From CADEDH01 sp041394285 (GTDB taxonomy: Bacteria; Actinomycetota; Acidimicrobiia; Acidimicrobiales; SZUA-35), in assembly GCA_041394285.1 (NCBI GenBank), contig JAWKIL010000006.1, forward strand, positions 186,001 to 250,000: DNA of 64,000 bases. Reading direction: 5' to 3'. How positions within the stretch are numbered: position 1 is the stretch's first letter; each line of letters opens with the position of its first letter. Positions 44,553 to 53,743 of the stretch are shown here, piece after piece. The position numbers were made by a program, and so were the translations under genes. Below the pieces are notes generated by a model that did no database searches, had not been told where the DNA came from, and worked only from the letters and a program-made list of their open reading frames with translations.

Positions 44553-46189
44553 GCCGTCTCGATTCCTGCTGCCTTGTGCAGGCCGAACCGCTCCACGGCG
44601 TCGTCCCGCAGCTTGAACTTCTGGATCTTGCCCGTAACCGTCATCGGGAAGTCCTGGGTCACGGCCACGTAGCGGGGGATCTTGTAGTGCGCGATCTTGC
44701 CCTGGCAGTACTCCCGGACCTCTTCCACCGTGATCTCGGCCCCGTCCTCGGTCTGGACCCAGGCCATGATCTCCTCGCCGTAGCGCTCGTCGGGCACGCC
44801 GATCACCTGGACGTCGCGGATGCGGGGGTGGCCGTAGAGGAACTCCTCGATCTCCCGGGGGTACACGTTCTCCCCGCCCCGGATGATCATGTCCTTGATG
44901 CGGCCCACGATGTTCACGTAGCCGTCCACGTCCATCTCGGCCAGGTCGCCGGTGTGCATCCAACCGTCGGCGTCCACCGCCTCGGCGGTGCGCTGGGGAT
45001 CGTTCCAGTAGCCGATCATCACCGAGTAGCCCCGGGTGCAGAACTCGCCCGGCTGGCCCCGCTCCACCGTCTCGCCCGTCTCGGGATCGACGATCTTGAT
45101 CTCCACGTGGGGGTGGACCCGGCCCACCGTGCCCACCCGCTTGTCGATCGGGTCGTCGGTGGCGGTCTGGGTGGACACCGGGGACGTCTCGGTCATGCCG
45201 TAGCAGATCGTCACCTCGTCCATGTGCATCCGCTCGATGCACTGCTTCATCACCTCAACCGGGCAGGGGGAACCGGCCATGATCCCGGTGCGCAGCGACG
45301 TCAGATCGAAGCTCTCGAACGAGGGCGAGGCCAGCTCGGCGATGAACATGGTGGGTACGCCGTAGACGCTGGTGCAGCGCTCCTCGGCGATGGCGGCGAG
45401 CGTGGCGTCGGGGTCGAAGGCGTCGGCCGGCACCACGATGGTGGAGCCGTGGGTGGTGCAGCCGAGCACCCCCATGACCATGCCGAAGCAGTGGTAGAAG
45501 GGCACGGGCACGCACACCCGGTCCTCCGGGGTGTAGCGGCAGCCCTCGGCCACGAAGTAGGCGTTGTTGACGATGTTGCGGTGGCTGAGCGTGGCCCCTT
45601 TGGGGTAGCCCGTGGTGCCCGACGTGTACTGGATGTTGATCGGGTCCGACGGGGTCAGGGTGGCGTCGATCTCGTCGAGCCGGGCGGCGGGCACGGAGGC
45701 GGCCTCGGCCAGCAGCGTGGTCCAGTCGTCGGTGCCGAGGAACACCACCTGCTCCAGCTCGGGCAGCTCGGCCCGGACCTCGCCCACCATGGCCACGTAG
45801 TCCGACGTCTTGAACGTGGTGGCGGCGAACAGGCCCTTGCACCCCGACTGGTTGAGGGCGTACTGCACCTCGTGGGTGCGGTAGGCCGGGTTGATGTTGA
45901 CCAGGATCACCCCGATGCGGGCGGTGGCGAACTGCACCAGGACCCACTCGGCACAGTTGGGAGCCCAGATCCCGATGCGGTCGCCCTTCACGAAGGCCCG
46001 GGCCACCAGCGCCCGGGCCAGCTCGTCCACCCGCTCCCCGAGCTGGCGGTAGGTCCAACGAATGCTCTGGTGGCGCGACACCAGCGCCTCGCGATCGGGG
46101 TGGGCCGCGATCGTGGCCGCCAGGTTGTGGCTGATCGTCTGGTCGATCAGGGGGGTCGACACCGCCCCGGTGTCATGGCTGAGCGCCAT
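44549..46189 (-). CDS. AMP-binding fatty-acyl-CoA ligase
   Basis: The 546-residue protein belongs to the ANL superfamily and would activate a medium- or long-chain acid to acyl-CoA. The P-loop reads INIQYTSGTTGYPKGATLSH, the A5-like ICYGMTETSPVSTQ and the A7/A8 MHTGDLAEMDVDGYVNIVG follow, and the catalytic Lys is in VTGKIQKFKLRD. The overall sequence is close to FadD35-type proteins. The start at 46189 (MALSHDTGAV) is well placed. It is coupled to the DsbA-like gene and lies after the PlsC-type gene on the same strand. Confidence 0.92.
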   Translation of the reverse strand: MALSHDTGAVSTPLIDQTISHNLAATIAAHPDREALVSRHQSIRWTYRQLGERVDELARALVARAFVKGDRIGIWAPNCAEWVLVQFATARIGVILVNINPAYRTHEVQYALNQSGCKGLFAATTFKTSDYVAMVGEVRAELPELEQVVFLGTDDWTTLLAEAASVPAARLDEIDATLTPSDPINIQYTSGTTGYPKGATLSHRNIVNNAYFVAEGCRYTPEDRVCVPVPFYHCFGMVMGVLGCTTHGSTIVVPADAFDPDATLAAIAEERCTSVYGVPTMFIAELASPSFESFDLTSLRTGIMAGSPCPVEVMKQCIERMHMDEVTICYGMTETSPVSTQTATDDPIDKRVGTVGRVHPHVEIKIVDPETGETVERGQPGEFCTRGYSVMIGYWNDPQRTAEAVDADGWMHTGDLAEMDVDGYVNIVGRIKDMIIRGGENVYPREIEEFLYGHPRIRDVQVIGVPDERYGEEIMAWVQTEDGAEITVEEVREYCQGKIAHYKIPRYVAVTQDFPMTVTGKIQKFKLRDDAVERFGLHKAAGIETA

Positions 46190-46275
46190 CTGGCCTCCTT
46201 CGCTGTGCGTGACCGTGCCTCGCCGTCCAGCGTAGTTGGGCGGGGAACGGGCCGTCAGCTGCAGCCGGGCTGCGA

Positions 46276-46986
46276 TCAGCTGGCGGTCCGGGTGCGACCG
46301 GCGGCCATGTCCACCGCTTCGGCCTGGAGGCGGGCCAGCTCGGCCCCCAACTCGGCGGTGAACTGGCTGATGGCCTGGCGGGTGACCCGACCCTTGCCGT
46401 CGGGCGGGCGGGGCGGGGTGAGGGGATCGCCCACCACGATGGCCACCCGGGACCGGTGGGGCCGTTTGGCCCCCATGGGCAGCACGGCCTCGGTACCGGC
46501 GATCCCGATCGGCACCACCGGGGCGCCGGTGCGGGAGGCGAGCCAGGCCGCCCCGTCGAACAGGGGCCCGATCTCGTTGCCGTAGCGGCGGCCCCCTTCG
46601 GGGAACACGATCATCGACTCACCCCGGTCGAGCAGCGCCTTGGCTGCCTGCAGGGCGTCACGGTCGGCCTCGCCCCGCCGCACCGGGATGGCGCCCAGCG
46701 CAGCGCACACGTAGCTCACGCCGGGCGTGGTGAACAGCGACTCCTTGCCCAGGGCCCGGATCCGGCGGCGGCTCTGGCAGGCCACGAGCACGCTGTCGAG
46801 GTGGGAGCGGTGGACGGGGGCCAGGATGGTGGGGCCGGGCCGGTCGAGCACGTCGGTGTTGCGGGCCCGCACCCTCAACAGGGGATGGACGACGGCCCGC
46901 ACCGTCCCCCGCACGAAGCGGTAGAGCCACAGCGACGACCGCCGCTCGCCCCGGGCCAGGGCAACTGCACGAAGCTCGGCACTCAT
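46276..46986 (-). CDS. 1-acyl-sn-glycerol-3-phosphate acyltransferase-like (PlsC)
   Basis: The 236-residue membrane-associated acyltransferase has the HX4D motif as HRSHLDSV, the substrate-binding FPEGGRRYG, and the later VVPIGIAGTEAVLPMG. It would place an acyl chain on lysophosphatidate or a similar acceptor. There is a modest hydrophobic N-terminal region but no clear membrane helix. It precedes an acyl-CoA ligase gene on the same strand (86-base gap), which could supply the acyl donor. Confidence 0.9.
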   Translation of the reverse strand: MSAELRAVALARGERRSSLWLYRFVRGTVRAVVHPLLRVRARNTDVLDRPGPTILAPVHRSHLDSVLVACQSRRRIRALGKESLFTTPGVSYVCAALGAIPVRRGEADRDALQAAKALLDRGESMIVFPEGGRRYGNEIGPLFDGAAWLASRTGAPVVPIGIAGTEAVLPMGAKRPHRSRVAIVVGDPLTPPRPPDGKGRVTRQAISQFTAELGAELARLQAEAVDMAAGRTRTAS

Positions 46987-47049
46987 GGGCGCTTACTATT
47001 CCACAACCGCCGGGGCGGGCCGAACACGGTGGGGAGGGGCTCTGGCCGC

Positions 47050-47268
47050 TCAGCCCCGGGGCCGGGTGAACACCCGGCGTCCACGGGACAGGTGGAACAG
47101 GTACACGTAGTACCCACCGAGCGCTGTCGAACCGACGAAGCGGACGAAGGCACCGGTCGGGTCGCCTGCCATCACGGCGTGAGCCGTGTAGAGCGCACCC
47201 AGGAGCACGGATACCGCCACACCGAGCCCCGCCATCACCGAGGTGAATGACACCCGGCCAACCTTCAT
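47050..47268 (-). CDS. Small membrane protein, 72 residues
   Basis: The short protein begins MKVGRVSFTSVMAGLGVAVS and has two hydrophobic helices (about 8-28 and 42-62) separated by a small loop. It ends with a basic SRGRRVFTRPRG tail on the cytoplasmic side. No family is recognised. The ATG at 47266-47268 is the only reasonable start. The 135-base region to the divergent MBL-fold gene contains two GCATGC motifs 13 bases apart but no clear promoter. Confidence 0.55.
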   Translation of the reverse strand: MKVGRVSFTSVMAGLGVAVSVLLGALYTAHAVMAGDPTGAFVRFVGSTALGGYYVYLFHLSRGRRVFTRPRG

Positions 47269-47403
47269 CCGCAATCGTCCTCCAACTGCCCGACCCCGAA
47301 GGTAACGATCCCCCCTTGTCGTCGATAGAGCATGCTTGCCTATGCATGCCGGGCCGGCCGCCGGGGCGGCACGCACGAGCCGGACAGGGCTAAGTTGCAG
47401 CCC

Positions 47404-48024
47404 ATGGTCGACATATCCCGCACCCTGCACTGGTCGGACACCGACGCCGAGGTCCACAAGGTGGTGGTGGGCCCCTACGACAACAACGTCTTCGTGGTCC
47501 GCTGCCGCCACACCGGCGCCTCGGTGATGCTCGACGCCGCCAACGAGCACGAGTTGCTGCTCGACCTGTGCCGCACGCTGGGGGTGCGCACGGTGCTCGA
47601 GACCCACGGCCACTGGGACCACATCCAGGCCATCCCCCAGGTGAGGGACGCCGGGTACGAGGTGGGCGTGACCCCGGAAGACGCCGCCATGCTCCCCAGC
47701 TACGACTACCTGCTGGAAGACGACACGATGATCGAGGTGGGCGACCTGCGGCTCCACACGATCACCACCCCGGGCCACACCACGGGCTCGATCTGCTTCC
47801 GCCTGGTGGACAAGCCGGTGCTGTTCACCGGCGACACCCTGTTCCCCGGCGGCCCGGGTGCCACCGGGTACGAGGGCGGCGACTTCACCAAGATCATCGA
47901 GTCGATCGATCGCCGCCTGTTCGTGTTGCCCCCGGACACCCTGGTGCTGCCGGGCCACGGCGACGACACCACGATCGGCACCGAGCGGCCCCACCTGCAG
48001 GAGTGGGTGGATCGGGGCTGGTAG
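47404..48024 (+). CDS. Metallo-beta-lactamase fold hydrolase (glyoxalase II-like)
   Basis: The 206-residue protein has the dizinc motif THGHWDHIQ (HxHxDH), a second-site TTPGHTTGSICF, FTGDTLFPGGPG and the last ligand LPGHGDDTTIG. Size and the TPGHTTGS/GDTLF pattern match the glyoxalase II-like subgroup of the MBL family, which hydrolyse thioesters or related bonds. The substrate is not known. The ATG at 47404 fits the family start (MVDISRTLHW). It ends 72 bases before sufC and the suf operator lies in that gap. Confidence 0.9.
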   Translation: MVDISRTLHWSDTDAEVHKVVVGPYDNNVFVVRCRHTGASVMLDAANEHELLLDLCRTLGVRTVLETHGHWDHIQAIPQVRDAGYEVGVTPEDAAMLPSYDYLLEDDTMIEVGDLRLHTITTPGHTTGSICFRLVDKPVLFTGDTLFPGGPGATGYEGGDFTKIIESIDRRLFVLPPDTLVLPGHGDDTTIGTERPHLQEWVDRGW

Positions 48025-48046
48025 GCGGCCCGCAGGGCGGCCGGTA

Positions 48047-48072
48047 ATTTCCACTACGCGGATTGTGCAATT
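48047..48072. promoter_or_regulatory. Candidate suf operator site 1 (sufC-sufS-sufU)
   Basis: A half-site ATTTCCACTA (48047-48056), a 6-base spacer and TTGTGCAATT (48063-48072) lie 25 bases before the sufC ATG. The left half is identical to that at sufD. The right half overlaps a possible -35 element TTGTGC, with TAGACT at 48085-48090 as -10, six bases before the ATG. This promoter would give a leaderless message, in keeping with the lack of a Shine-Dalgarno sequence before sufC. The right half is the weakest of the set. Confidence 0.6.
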
Positions 48073-48096
48073 GGGCCCGGTCGTTAGACTGGACCC

Positions 48097-48870
48097 ATGG
48101 CACCTCCGCTGTTCGAGATCGAGGATCTCCACGTCTCCACCCGATCCCAGGAGGACGGGCCCTCGGCTGAAGGCGGGATCGAGATCCTCAAAGGCGTGTC
48201 ACTCGCGGTGCAGGCGGGTGAGGTCCACGCCCTGATGGGCCCGAACGGGTCGGGGAAGTCGACGCTGGCCTCGACCCTCCTCGGGTCACCGGAGTACGAG
48301 GTCACCAGCGGCCACATCCGGCTCAAGGGCGACGACGTGACCGGTTGGGGCGCCGACGTGCGGGGCAAGGCCGGCATGTTCCTCGGCTTCCAGTACCCCC
48401 AGGAGATCCCGGGGGTCACGGTGCTCAACTTCCTGCGCCAGGCCCTGAGCGCCCGCAAGGGCCTGGAGATGAGCGTGCTGGAGCTGCGCCTGGCCCTCAT
48501 GGAGTGGATGGACAAGCTGGGCATGGACCCGGCGTTCATGACCCGCTACGTGAACGAGGGGTTCTCGGGCGGGGAGAAGAAGCGCAACGAGGTGCTCCAG
48601 ATGGCGATCCTCGAACCGGAGATCGCCGTGCTCGACGAGACGGACTCCGGGCTCGACATCGACGCCCTGGTGGCTGTGGCCAACGGGGTGCAGGCCATCC
48701 GGGCCGAACGCCCCGATCTGGGCATCCTGGCCATCACCCATTATCAGCGGCTCCTGGATCATCTCCAGCCCGATCACGTCCATGTGCTCTACGGGGGCCG
48801 TATCGTCGCTTCCGGTGGGCCTGAGCTGGCCCGCCAGCTCGAACGGGAAGGCTACGAGAGCTTCCGATGA
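48097..48870 (+). CDS. sufC: Fe-S assembly ATPase SufC (first copy)
   Basis: The 257-residue ABC ATPase powers the SufBCD scaffold. The Walker A GPNGSGKST, the Q-loop GFQYPQEIPGV, the signature FSGGEKKRNEVLQ, and Walker B AVLDETDSGLDID are all normal for SufC. The His switch is in ITHYQRLLDHL. The start MAPPLFEIEDL has no ribosome binding site and may be read from a leaderless transcript. The stop overlaps the sufS ATG (ATGA). It has a paralogue at 52849-53694. Confidence 0.96.
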   Translation: MAPPLFEIEDLHVSTRSQEDGPSAEGGIEILKGVSLAVQAGEVHALMGPNGSGKSTLASTLLGSPEYEVTSGHIRLKGDDVTGWGADVRGKAGMFLGFQYPQEIPGVTVLNFLRQALSARKGLEMSVLELRLALMEWMDKLGMDPAFMTRYVNEGFSGGEKKRNEVLQMAILEPEIAVLDETDSGLDIDALVAVANGVQAIRAERPDLGILAITHYQRLLDHLQPDHVHVLYGGRIVASGGPELARQLEREGYESFR

Positions 48871-50168
48871 CCACCCCTGCCACCCCCACCCCGGAGTCGC
48901 CGCCCGCCTCGGGGCCTCCCGCGGACGCCGGCCCCGGCCGCCTCGACGTCGCCGCCATCCGGCGGGACTTCCCGGTGCTCGGCCTCCACCAGGACGGGCA
49001 CCGTCTCGTCTTCCTCGACTCGGCCGCCTCGTCGCAGCACCCGCGCCAGGTGCTCGACGCCATGACCAGCTTCTACGAGACGAGCTACGCCAACGTCCAC
49101 CGGGGCGTGTACCAGCTGGCCGAGCGGGCCACCGCCGCCTACGAAGGGGCCCGAACCAAGGTCGCCCGCTTCATCGGGGCGCCCAGCGCCGACGAGGTGG
49201 TGTTCACCAAGAACGCCACCGAGGCCATCAACCTCGTGGCCGGCAGCTGGGGCCGGGCCAACCTAGGACCGGGCGACGCCGTCGTGCTCACGCTGATGGA
49301 GCACCACGCCAACATCGTGCCGTGGCAGATGCTGGCGGCCCAGATCGGCTTCGAGATCCGCTGGGTGCCCCTCACCGAAGACGGCCACCTCGACCTGACC
49401 GATCTCGACCGCCTGCTCGACGGGGCCAAGCTGTTCGCCTTCACCGCCATGTCGAACGTGCTGGGCACGCTCAATCCGGTGGCCCGGCTCACGGCGGCGG
49501 CCCACGAGAAGGGCGCGCTGGCCCTGGTCGACGCCTGCCAGTGGGTGCCCCACCTCCCCACCGACGTGGTGGCCATGGGGGCCGACTTCGTGGCCTTCAG
49601 CGCCCACAAGATGCTCGGCCCGTCCGGCATCGGCGTGCTGTGGGCCCGGGCCGAGCTGCTCGACGCCATGCCGCCGTTCCTGGGCGGCGGCGGCATGATC
49701 CTCAACGTGACCACCGAGGGCTTCACCCCCGACGCCCCGCCCGGGCGTTTCGAGGCCGGAACCCCACCCATCGCCGAGGCGGTGGGGCTCGCCGCTGCCA
49801 TCGACTATCTGACCGGGCTGGGCATGGACGCCGTGCACCGCCACGAGGTGGAGCTGACGGGCTACGCCCTGCGCACGCTGCGGGCCGAGGTGGGCGACGC
49901 CCTCACGATCTACGGGCCGAGCGAGCCCTCGGAACGGGGCGGTGTGCTGTCGATCGCCTTGGAGGGCGTGCACGCCCACGACATCAGCCAGGTGCTCGAC
50001 ACCGAGGCGGTGTGCATCCGGCCCGGTCACCACTGCGCCAAGCCCCTCATGCGGGTGCTGGGAGCGCCGGCCACGGCCCGGGCCAGCATCTACGTGTACA
50101 ACGACACCGACGACATCGACGCCCTGGCCGCCGCTCTGGTGGCGGCCCGGGACTTCTTCAAGCTGTAG
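48867..50168 (+). CDS. sufS: Cysteine desulfurase SufS
   Basis: The 433-residue PLP enzyme takes sulfur from cysteine for cluster assembly. Visible landmarks are the long N-terminal extension of about 30 Pro/Ala residues, FLDSAASSQHPRQVLD, the PLP-Lys segment VAFSAHKMLGPSGIG, and the catalytic Cys loop CIRPGHHCAKPLMR. The Arg/His arrangement is that of group II (SufS-type). It is coupled to sufC and followed by sufU, its sulfur-accepting partner, after 14 bases. Confidence 0.97.
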   Translation: MTTPATPTPESPPASGPPADAGPGRLDVAAIRRDFPVLGLHQDGHRLVFLDSAASSQHPRQVLDAMTSFYETSYANVHRGVYQLAERATAAYEGARTKVARFIGAPSADEVVFTKNATEAINLVAGSWGRANLGPGDAVVLTLMEHHANIVPWQMLAAQIGFEIRWVPLTEDGHLDLTDLDRLLDGAKLFAFTAMSNVLGTLNPVARLTAAAHEKGALALVDACQWVPHLPTDVVAMGADFVAFSAHKMLGPSGIGVLWARAELLDAMPPFLGGGGMILNVTTEGFTPDAPPGRFEAGTPPIAEAVGLAAAIDYLTGLGMDAVHRHEVELTGYALRTLRAEVGDALTIYGPSEPSERGGVLSIALEGVHAHDISQVLDTEAVCIRPGHHCAKPLMRVLGAPATARASIYVYNDTDDIDALAAALVAARDFFKL

Positions 50169-50182
50169 CCGGGAGGCTGCCC

Positions 50183-50677
50183 GTGTCCGGACTCGAAGAC
50201 CTCTACCGGGAGATCATCCTCGACCACTACCGCAGCCCCCGGAACCGGGGCGAGCTGGAGACGCCGCCGGCCCACCGCACCGAGGGCTTCAACCCGCTGT
50301 GCGGCGACGAGGTGGTGGTGTACGTGATGGTCGACGGCGAGGGGCGCATCGCCGACATCAAGATCAACGGCCAGGGGTGCTCGATCTCGCAGAGCTCGGC
50401 GTCGATGATGTCGGCGGCGGTGAAGGGCAAGACCATCGACGAGGCCCGGGCCCTCACCGCCACGTTCAAGTCGATGATGTCGATCCACGAGCAGGACATA
50501 GGGGGCGACGGCACCGAGGCCGAGGCCGATCCGGACGACGTCACCGCCGAGATGAAGCTGGGCGACCTGGAGGCCCTGCGGGGCGTGGTGAAGTTCCCGG
50601 TGCGGATCAAGTGCGCCACCCTGTCGTGGAACACCCTCACCCAGGCCCTCGACGAGGTCGCCACCGCCCGCAGCTGA
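50183..50677 (+). CDS. sufU: SufU, zinc-dependent sulfurtransferase
   Basis: The 164-residue protein has three conserved cysteines with the Asp of the SufU zinc site: NPLCGDEV, GQGCSISQSSASMM and RIKCATLSW. In actinobacteria and firmicutes it accepts sulfur from SufS and passes it on. An insertion of about 20 acidic residues (GGDGTEAEADPDDVTAE) separates the last two cysteine motifs, as in other SufU proteins. GGGAGG precedes the GTG start. It is the last gene of the sufC-sufS-sufU unit. Confidence 0.94.
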   Translation: MSGLEDLYREIILDHYRSPRNRGELETPPAHRTEGFNPLCGDEVVVYVMVDGEGRIADIKINGQGCSISQSSASMMSAAVKGKTIDEARALTATFKSMMSIHEQDIGGDGTEAEADPDDVTAEMKLGDLEALRGVVKFPVRIKCATLSWNTLTQALDEVATARS

Positions 50678-50766
50678 CCCCCCGCTTGGGGAACTCTGAC
50701 ACCACATCCCCGATCCGGACCTCCCACGTCAAAGTTCCACCGGGTTGGCGGTGGTTAACTGAATCG

Positions 50767-51483
50767 ATGTCCGAATCGACCCGATCCGAGGCGAAGCGAC
50801 CCCCGTCGCCGATCGACCAGGCTTTCCTCACCAACGACCCCGACGCCGGCATGCTCATCCTGGTGCGCCACGGCCAGCAGCAGTGGCCCGACCCGGAGAC
50901 CTCCACCACCGGCGACTGGGTGGACCCTCCGCTGTCCGAGCTGGGCCGGGCCCAGGCCGAGGCGGTGGGCAAGTACCTGGCGGAGGAGCACCCGTCGGCC
51001 GTCTACAGCTCACACCTCCTGCGGGCCAACGACACGGGCAGGGCGGTCGCCAGCCACCACGGCCTCGACGTGACCGTGGTCCACGAGCTGGAGGAGTACC
51101 GCATGTTCCAGCACCTCGACGGCTCCACCCGGGCCATCGACGTGCTGGGGGATCGGGCTCTGGAGGGCATGCGCAGCCGCTTCGTCCAGACCCGACAGTG
51201 GGACGTGTACCCCCACAGCGAGTCCTCCCTCGACTTCCGCCGCCGCATCGGCTATTCGATCGAGGGCGTACTGGCCCACCATCCGGGCGAGACGGTGATC
51301 GTGGCCTGCCACGGCGGCGTCATCAACATCGTGGTGGCCCAGATCCTGGGCCTCGACATCGACTTCATCTACCGACCGGCCCACGCCTCGGTGCACCGCA
51401 TCCGCTTCGGCCACGGCCGCCGGGTCATCGAGTCGCTCAACGAGCACTCGTTCCTCCGGACCGCCGACCTGCTCACCTACTGA
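50767..51483 (+). CDS. Histidine phosphatase family protein
   Basis: The 238-residue enzyme contains the RHG motif (LILVRHGQQQWPD), a second Arg/Glu pair (YSSHLLRANDTGRAV, VVHELEEYR) and the late IVACHGGVINI. This is the full phosphohistidine catalytic set of the phosphoglycerate mutase-like superfamily. The substrate is unknown; small-molecule phosphatases are common. The ATG at 50767 is preceded by weak GAA-rich sequence only. It is followed by a panE-like gene after 16 bases. Confidence 0.9.
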   Translation: MSESTRSEAKRPPSPIDQAFLTNDPDAGMLILVRHGQQQWPDPETSTTGDWVDPPLSELGRAQAEAVGKYLAEEHPSAVYSSHLLRANDTGRAVASHHGLDVTVVHELEEYRMFQHLDGSTRAIDVLGDRALEGMRSRFVQTRQWDVYPHSESSLDFRRRIGYSIEGVLAHHPGETVIVACHGGVINIVVAQILGLDIDFIYRPAHASVHRIRFGHGRRVIESLNEHSFLRTADLLTY

Positions 51484-51499
51484 AGGCACTCACGCTCTG

Positions 51500-52381
51500 A
51501 TGACTGCACCCGAGATCGCCGTCGTCGGCCCCGGCGGCGTCGGCACCTTCTTCGCCGCTCACCTCGCCGCCGCCGGACACCGCGTGGTGGCCTGCGCCCG
51601 CCGGCCCTTCAGCGAGTACATCGTCGAGTCCGATCGGGCGTCGGTGACGGCCCCGGCCACCGTGGCCACCGACCCGGCCCAGATCGAGGGCGGCCCAGTC
51701 CCCTGGGTCCTGGTGGGGGTCAAGGCCCACCAGACCGACGGTGCCGCCCCGTGGTTCGAGCGGCTGTGCGGCCCCGGCACCACGATCGTGGTCATGCAGA
51801 ACGGGGTGGAGGGGGCCGAGCGCCTCGCACCCCACGCCCACGGCGCCGACATCGTGCCCACCGTCGTCTACTGCGGCACCGAGCTCGTGGCCCCCGGCCA
51901 CACCGTCCACGCCCGGGCCGGGCACCTGTTCACGCCCGACGTCCCCGCTGCCCACCGCCTGGCCGAGCTGTTCGCCGACACCCTGGCCGAGATCCGACCC
52001 ACCGCCGCCTACGTCGACGAGGCATGGCGCAAGCTCGGCCTCAACGTGGTTGTCAACGGCCTGACCGCGCTCACCGACCGCCCGATCGCAGTGGTGGCCG
52101 ACGAGCCCCTGCGCACCGTGGCCCGGGGCATCCTGGCCGAATGCTGGGCCGTCGGCCGGGCCGAAGGATCGACGCTGACCGACGACGGCATCGAGCCCCT
52201 GCTCACCGCCCTGGGCGGCGCCCCCGGCATCACCTCCATGCTCCAGGACCGCCGGGCCGGCCGGGCCACTGAGCACGACGCCCTCTACGGTGCGGTGGTT
52301 CGCGGCGGCCTCCGCCACGGCATCCCCACCCCGCTCAACCAGGCCGTCGGAGCCCTGCTCGCCGGCGGCGACCCGGCCTGA
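51500..52381 (+). CDS. Ketopantoate reductase (ApbA/PanE) family protein
   Basis: The 293-residue NADPH-dependent oxidoreductase starts with the Rossmann motif VVGPGGVGTFFAAHLAAAGH. It shows VVMQNGVEGAERL, the VDEAWRKLGLNVVVNGLTAL segment with the catalytic Lys, and a C-terminal RATEHDALYGAVVRGGLRHG. It may reduce 2-dehydropantoate for pantothenate and CoA synthesis, but many family members act on other keto acids. It forms an operon with the histidine phosphatase. Confidence 0.88.
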   Translation: MTAPEIAVVGPGGVGTFFAAHLAAAGHRVVACARRPFSEYIVESDRASVTAPATVATDPAQIEGGPVPWVLVGVKAHQTDGAAPWFERLCGPGTTIVVMQNGVEGAERLAPHAHGADIVPTVVYCGTELVAPGHTVHARAGHLFTPDVPAAHRLAELFADTLAEIRPTAAYVDEAWRKLGLNVVVNGLTALTDRPIAVVADEPLRTVARGILAECWAVGRAEGSTLTDDGIEPLLTALGGAPGITSMLQDRRAGRATEHDALYGAVVRGGLRHGIPTPLNQAVGALLAGGDPA

Positions 52382-52507
52382 CCCGCCGCTTCCCCCATGG
52401 ACCATGCCGGGCTCGGGGGTCATCCCCGATCCGCTCCGGCGACCGGAATCGTACGGTCGGTGTATCAACCACGCAGCTCGCCTGTCGAGACAGGAGAGGA
52501 ACCTACG

Positions 52508-52813
52508 ATGACCGAGCACACCGATTCCACCACCACGACCACCACGACCACGACGACCGGCCCTGGCGCCGCCTTCACCGAGGCGCTCACCCGGCTCGAG
52601 CACAGCCTCGACACCCAGATCCTGGTTTCCCAGGACCGCTGCGTCGACGGCCTGCTCGACCTCTACAACGCCGCCCCCACCGAGCTCATCCGCAGCCTGG
52701 TGGCCGACATCATCGACGACATCCGCCACCTCAGCGCCGTGCGGGCCAGCACCGTGCAGGGCCGCCTGATGGAGGTCACGGCCGCCACCTCGGTGGAGCT
52801 CGCCTTCTGCTGA
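52508..52813 (+). CDS. Hypothetical protein with a poly-threonine segment, 101 residues
   Basis: The protein starts MTEHTDS and then contains ten consecutive Thr encoded by ACC/ACG repeats. A helical region of about 80 residues follows (AFTEALTRLEHSLDTQI, VDGLLDLYNAAPTELIRSL). AGAGG lies before the ATG. No known family is recognised. The Thr run is simple-sequence DNA and may vary in length. It is convergent with the second sufC gene, with a 6-bp hairpin between. Confidence 0.6.
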   Translation: MTEHTDSTTTTTTTTTTGPGAAFTEALTRLEHSLDTQILVSQDRCVDGLLDLYNAAPTELIRSLVADIIDDIRHLSAVRASTVQGRLMEVTAATSVELAFC

Positions 52814-52848
52814 CCGGGGGCCACCCCGGCCGCACCGGGAGCGGACGA

Positions 52849-53694
52849 TCAGGCCAACGGATCAGCGAAGGGGTCGGCGAACGGATCCGCCCCCGCAGCA
52901 CCCCGGCCCGACCCGGCCCCAGCCTCGGGCGCCTCGCCCCCGGCCTCGGGCGCCTCGGCGTAGCCGGCATAGCCGGTGGCCTCGAGCTCGTCGGCCAGCT
53001 CCGGCCCGCCGCTGGCCACGATCCGGCCCTGGGCCAGAACATGGACCCGATCGGGCCGCAGCTCGGTCAGGAGCCGGCTGTAATGGGTGATCACGAGCAC
53101 CCCCAGACCGTCGGCGTTGGTGGCGTCTTCCACCCGCCGGGCCACCGCCCGCAGGGCGTCGACGTCGAGCCCCGAGTCGAGCTCGTCGAGGATGGCGAAC
53201 CGGGGCTTCAGCACCGTGAGCTGCACCGTCTCCAGCCGCTTCTTCTCCCCGCCGCTGAGATCGACGTTGAGGGCCCGCTCGAGCAGGCGGCTGTCCAGGC
53301 CCACCCGGGCGGCTTCGGCCGCCAGCCGCTCCTCCACGGCCCCGTCGGGCAGCGCCCGCCCGGCGCCCACCGCCGCCAGCTCAGCCGCTCGGAGGGTGTC
53401 GACCACCGAGACCCCGGGCACCTCGGTGGGGTACTGCATGGCCAGGTAGAGGCCGGCCTGGGCCCGCTCCCACGGAGCGAGGGCCAGCATGTCGGCCCCG
53501 TCGATGGTCACCGATCCGGCGAGCACCTCGTAGCCGGGCTTGCCCATGAGGACGTGGGACAGCGTCGACTTGCCGGCGCCGTTCGGGCCCATCACGGCGT
53601 GGACCTCGCCGGAGTTGATCTCCAGGTCGATCCCGTTGAGGATCACCCGGTCGGCCACGGAGGCCCGCAGGCCCCGGATGACGAGCTGGCTCAT
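52849..53694 (-). CDS. sufC2: Second SufC-type ATPase in a sufD unit
   Basis: The 281-residue ATPase has all nucleotide-binding motifs (GPNGAGKST, LYLAMQYPTEVPG, DLSGGEKKRLETVQ, FAILDELDSGLDVD, VLVITHYSRLL). Compared with the first copy it is divergent in the helical domain, and it adds a 35-residue Ala/Gly/Glu tail that ends in a repeated PFAD. It comes after sufD and a Rieske gene on one strand, so it probably serves SufD or the SufBCD scaffold. Why two SufC genes exist is unclear; they may form an asymmetric pair. Confidence 0.93.
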   Translation of the reverse strand: MSQLVIRGLRASVADRVILNGIDLEINSGEVHAVMGPNGAGKSTLSHVLMGKPGYEVLAGSVTIDGADMLALAPWERAQAGLYLAMQYPTEVPGVSVVDTLRAAELAAVGAGRALPDGAVEERLAAEAARVGLDSRLLERALNVDLSGGEKKRLETVQLTVLKPRFAILDELDSGLDVDALRAVARRVEDATNADGLGVLVITHYSRLLTELRPDRVHVLAQGRIVASGGPELADELEATGYAGYAEAPEAGGEAPEAGAGSGRGAAGADPFADPFADPLA

Positions 53695-53743
53695 CGCTGT
53701 CCCCTCTCGCTGATCGAACGGCTGTGGGCGGCAGGGTTCGGGG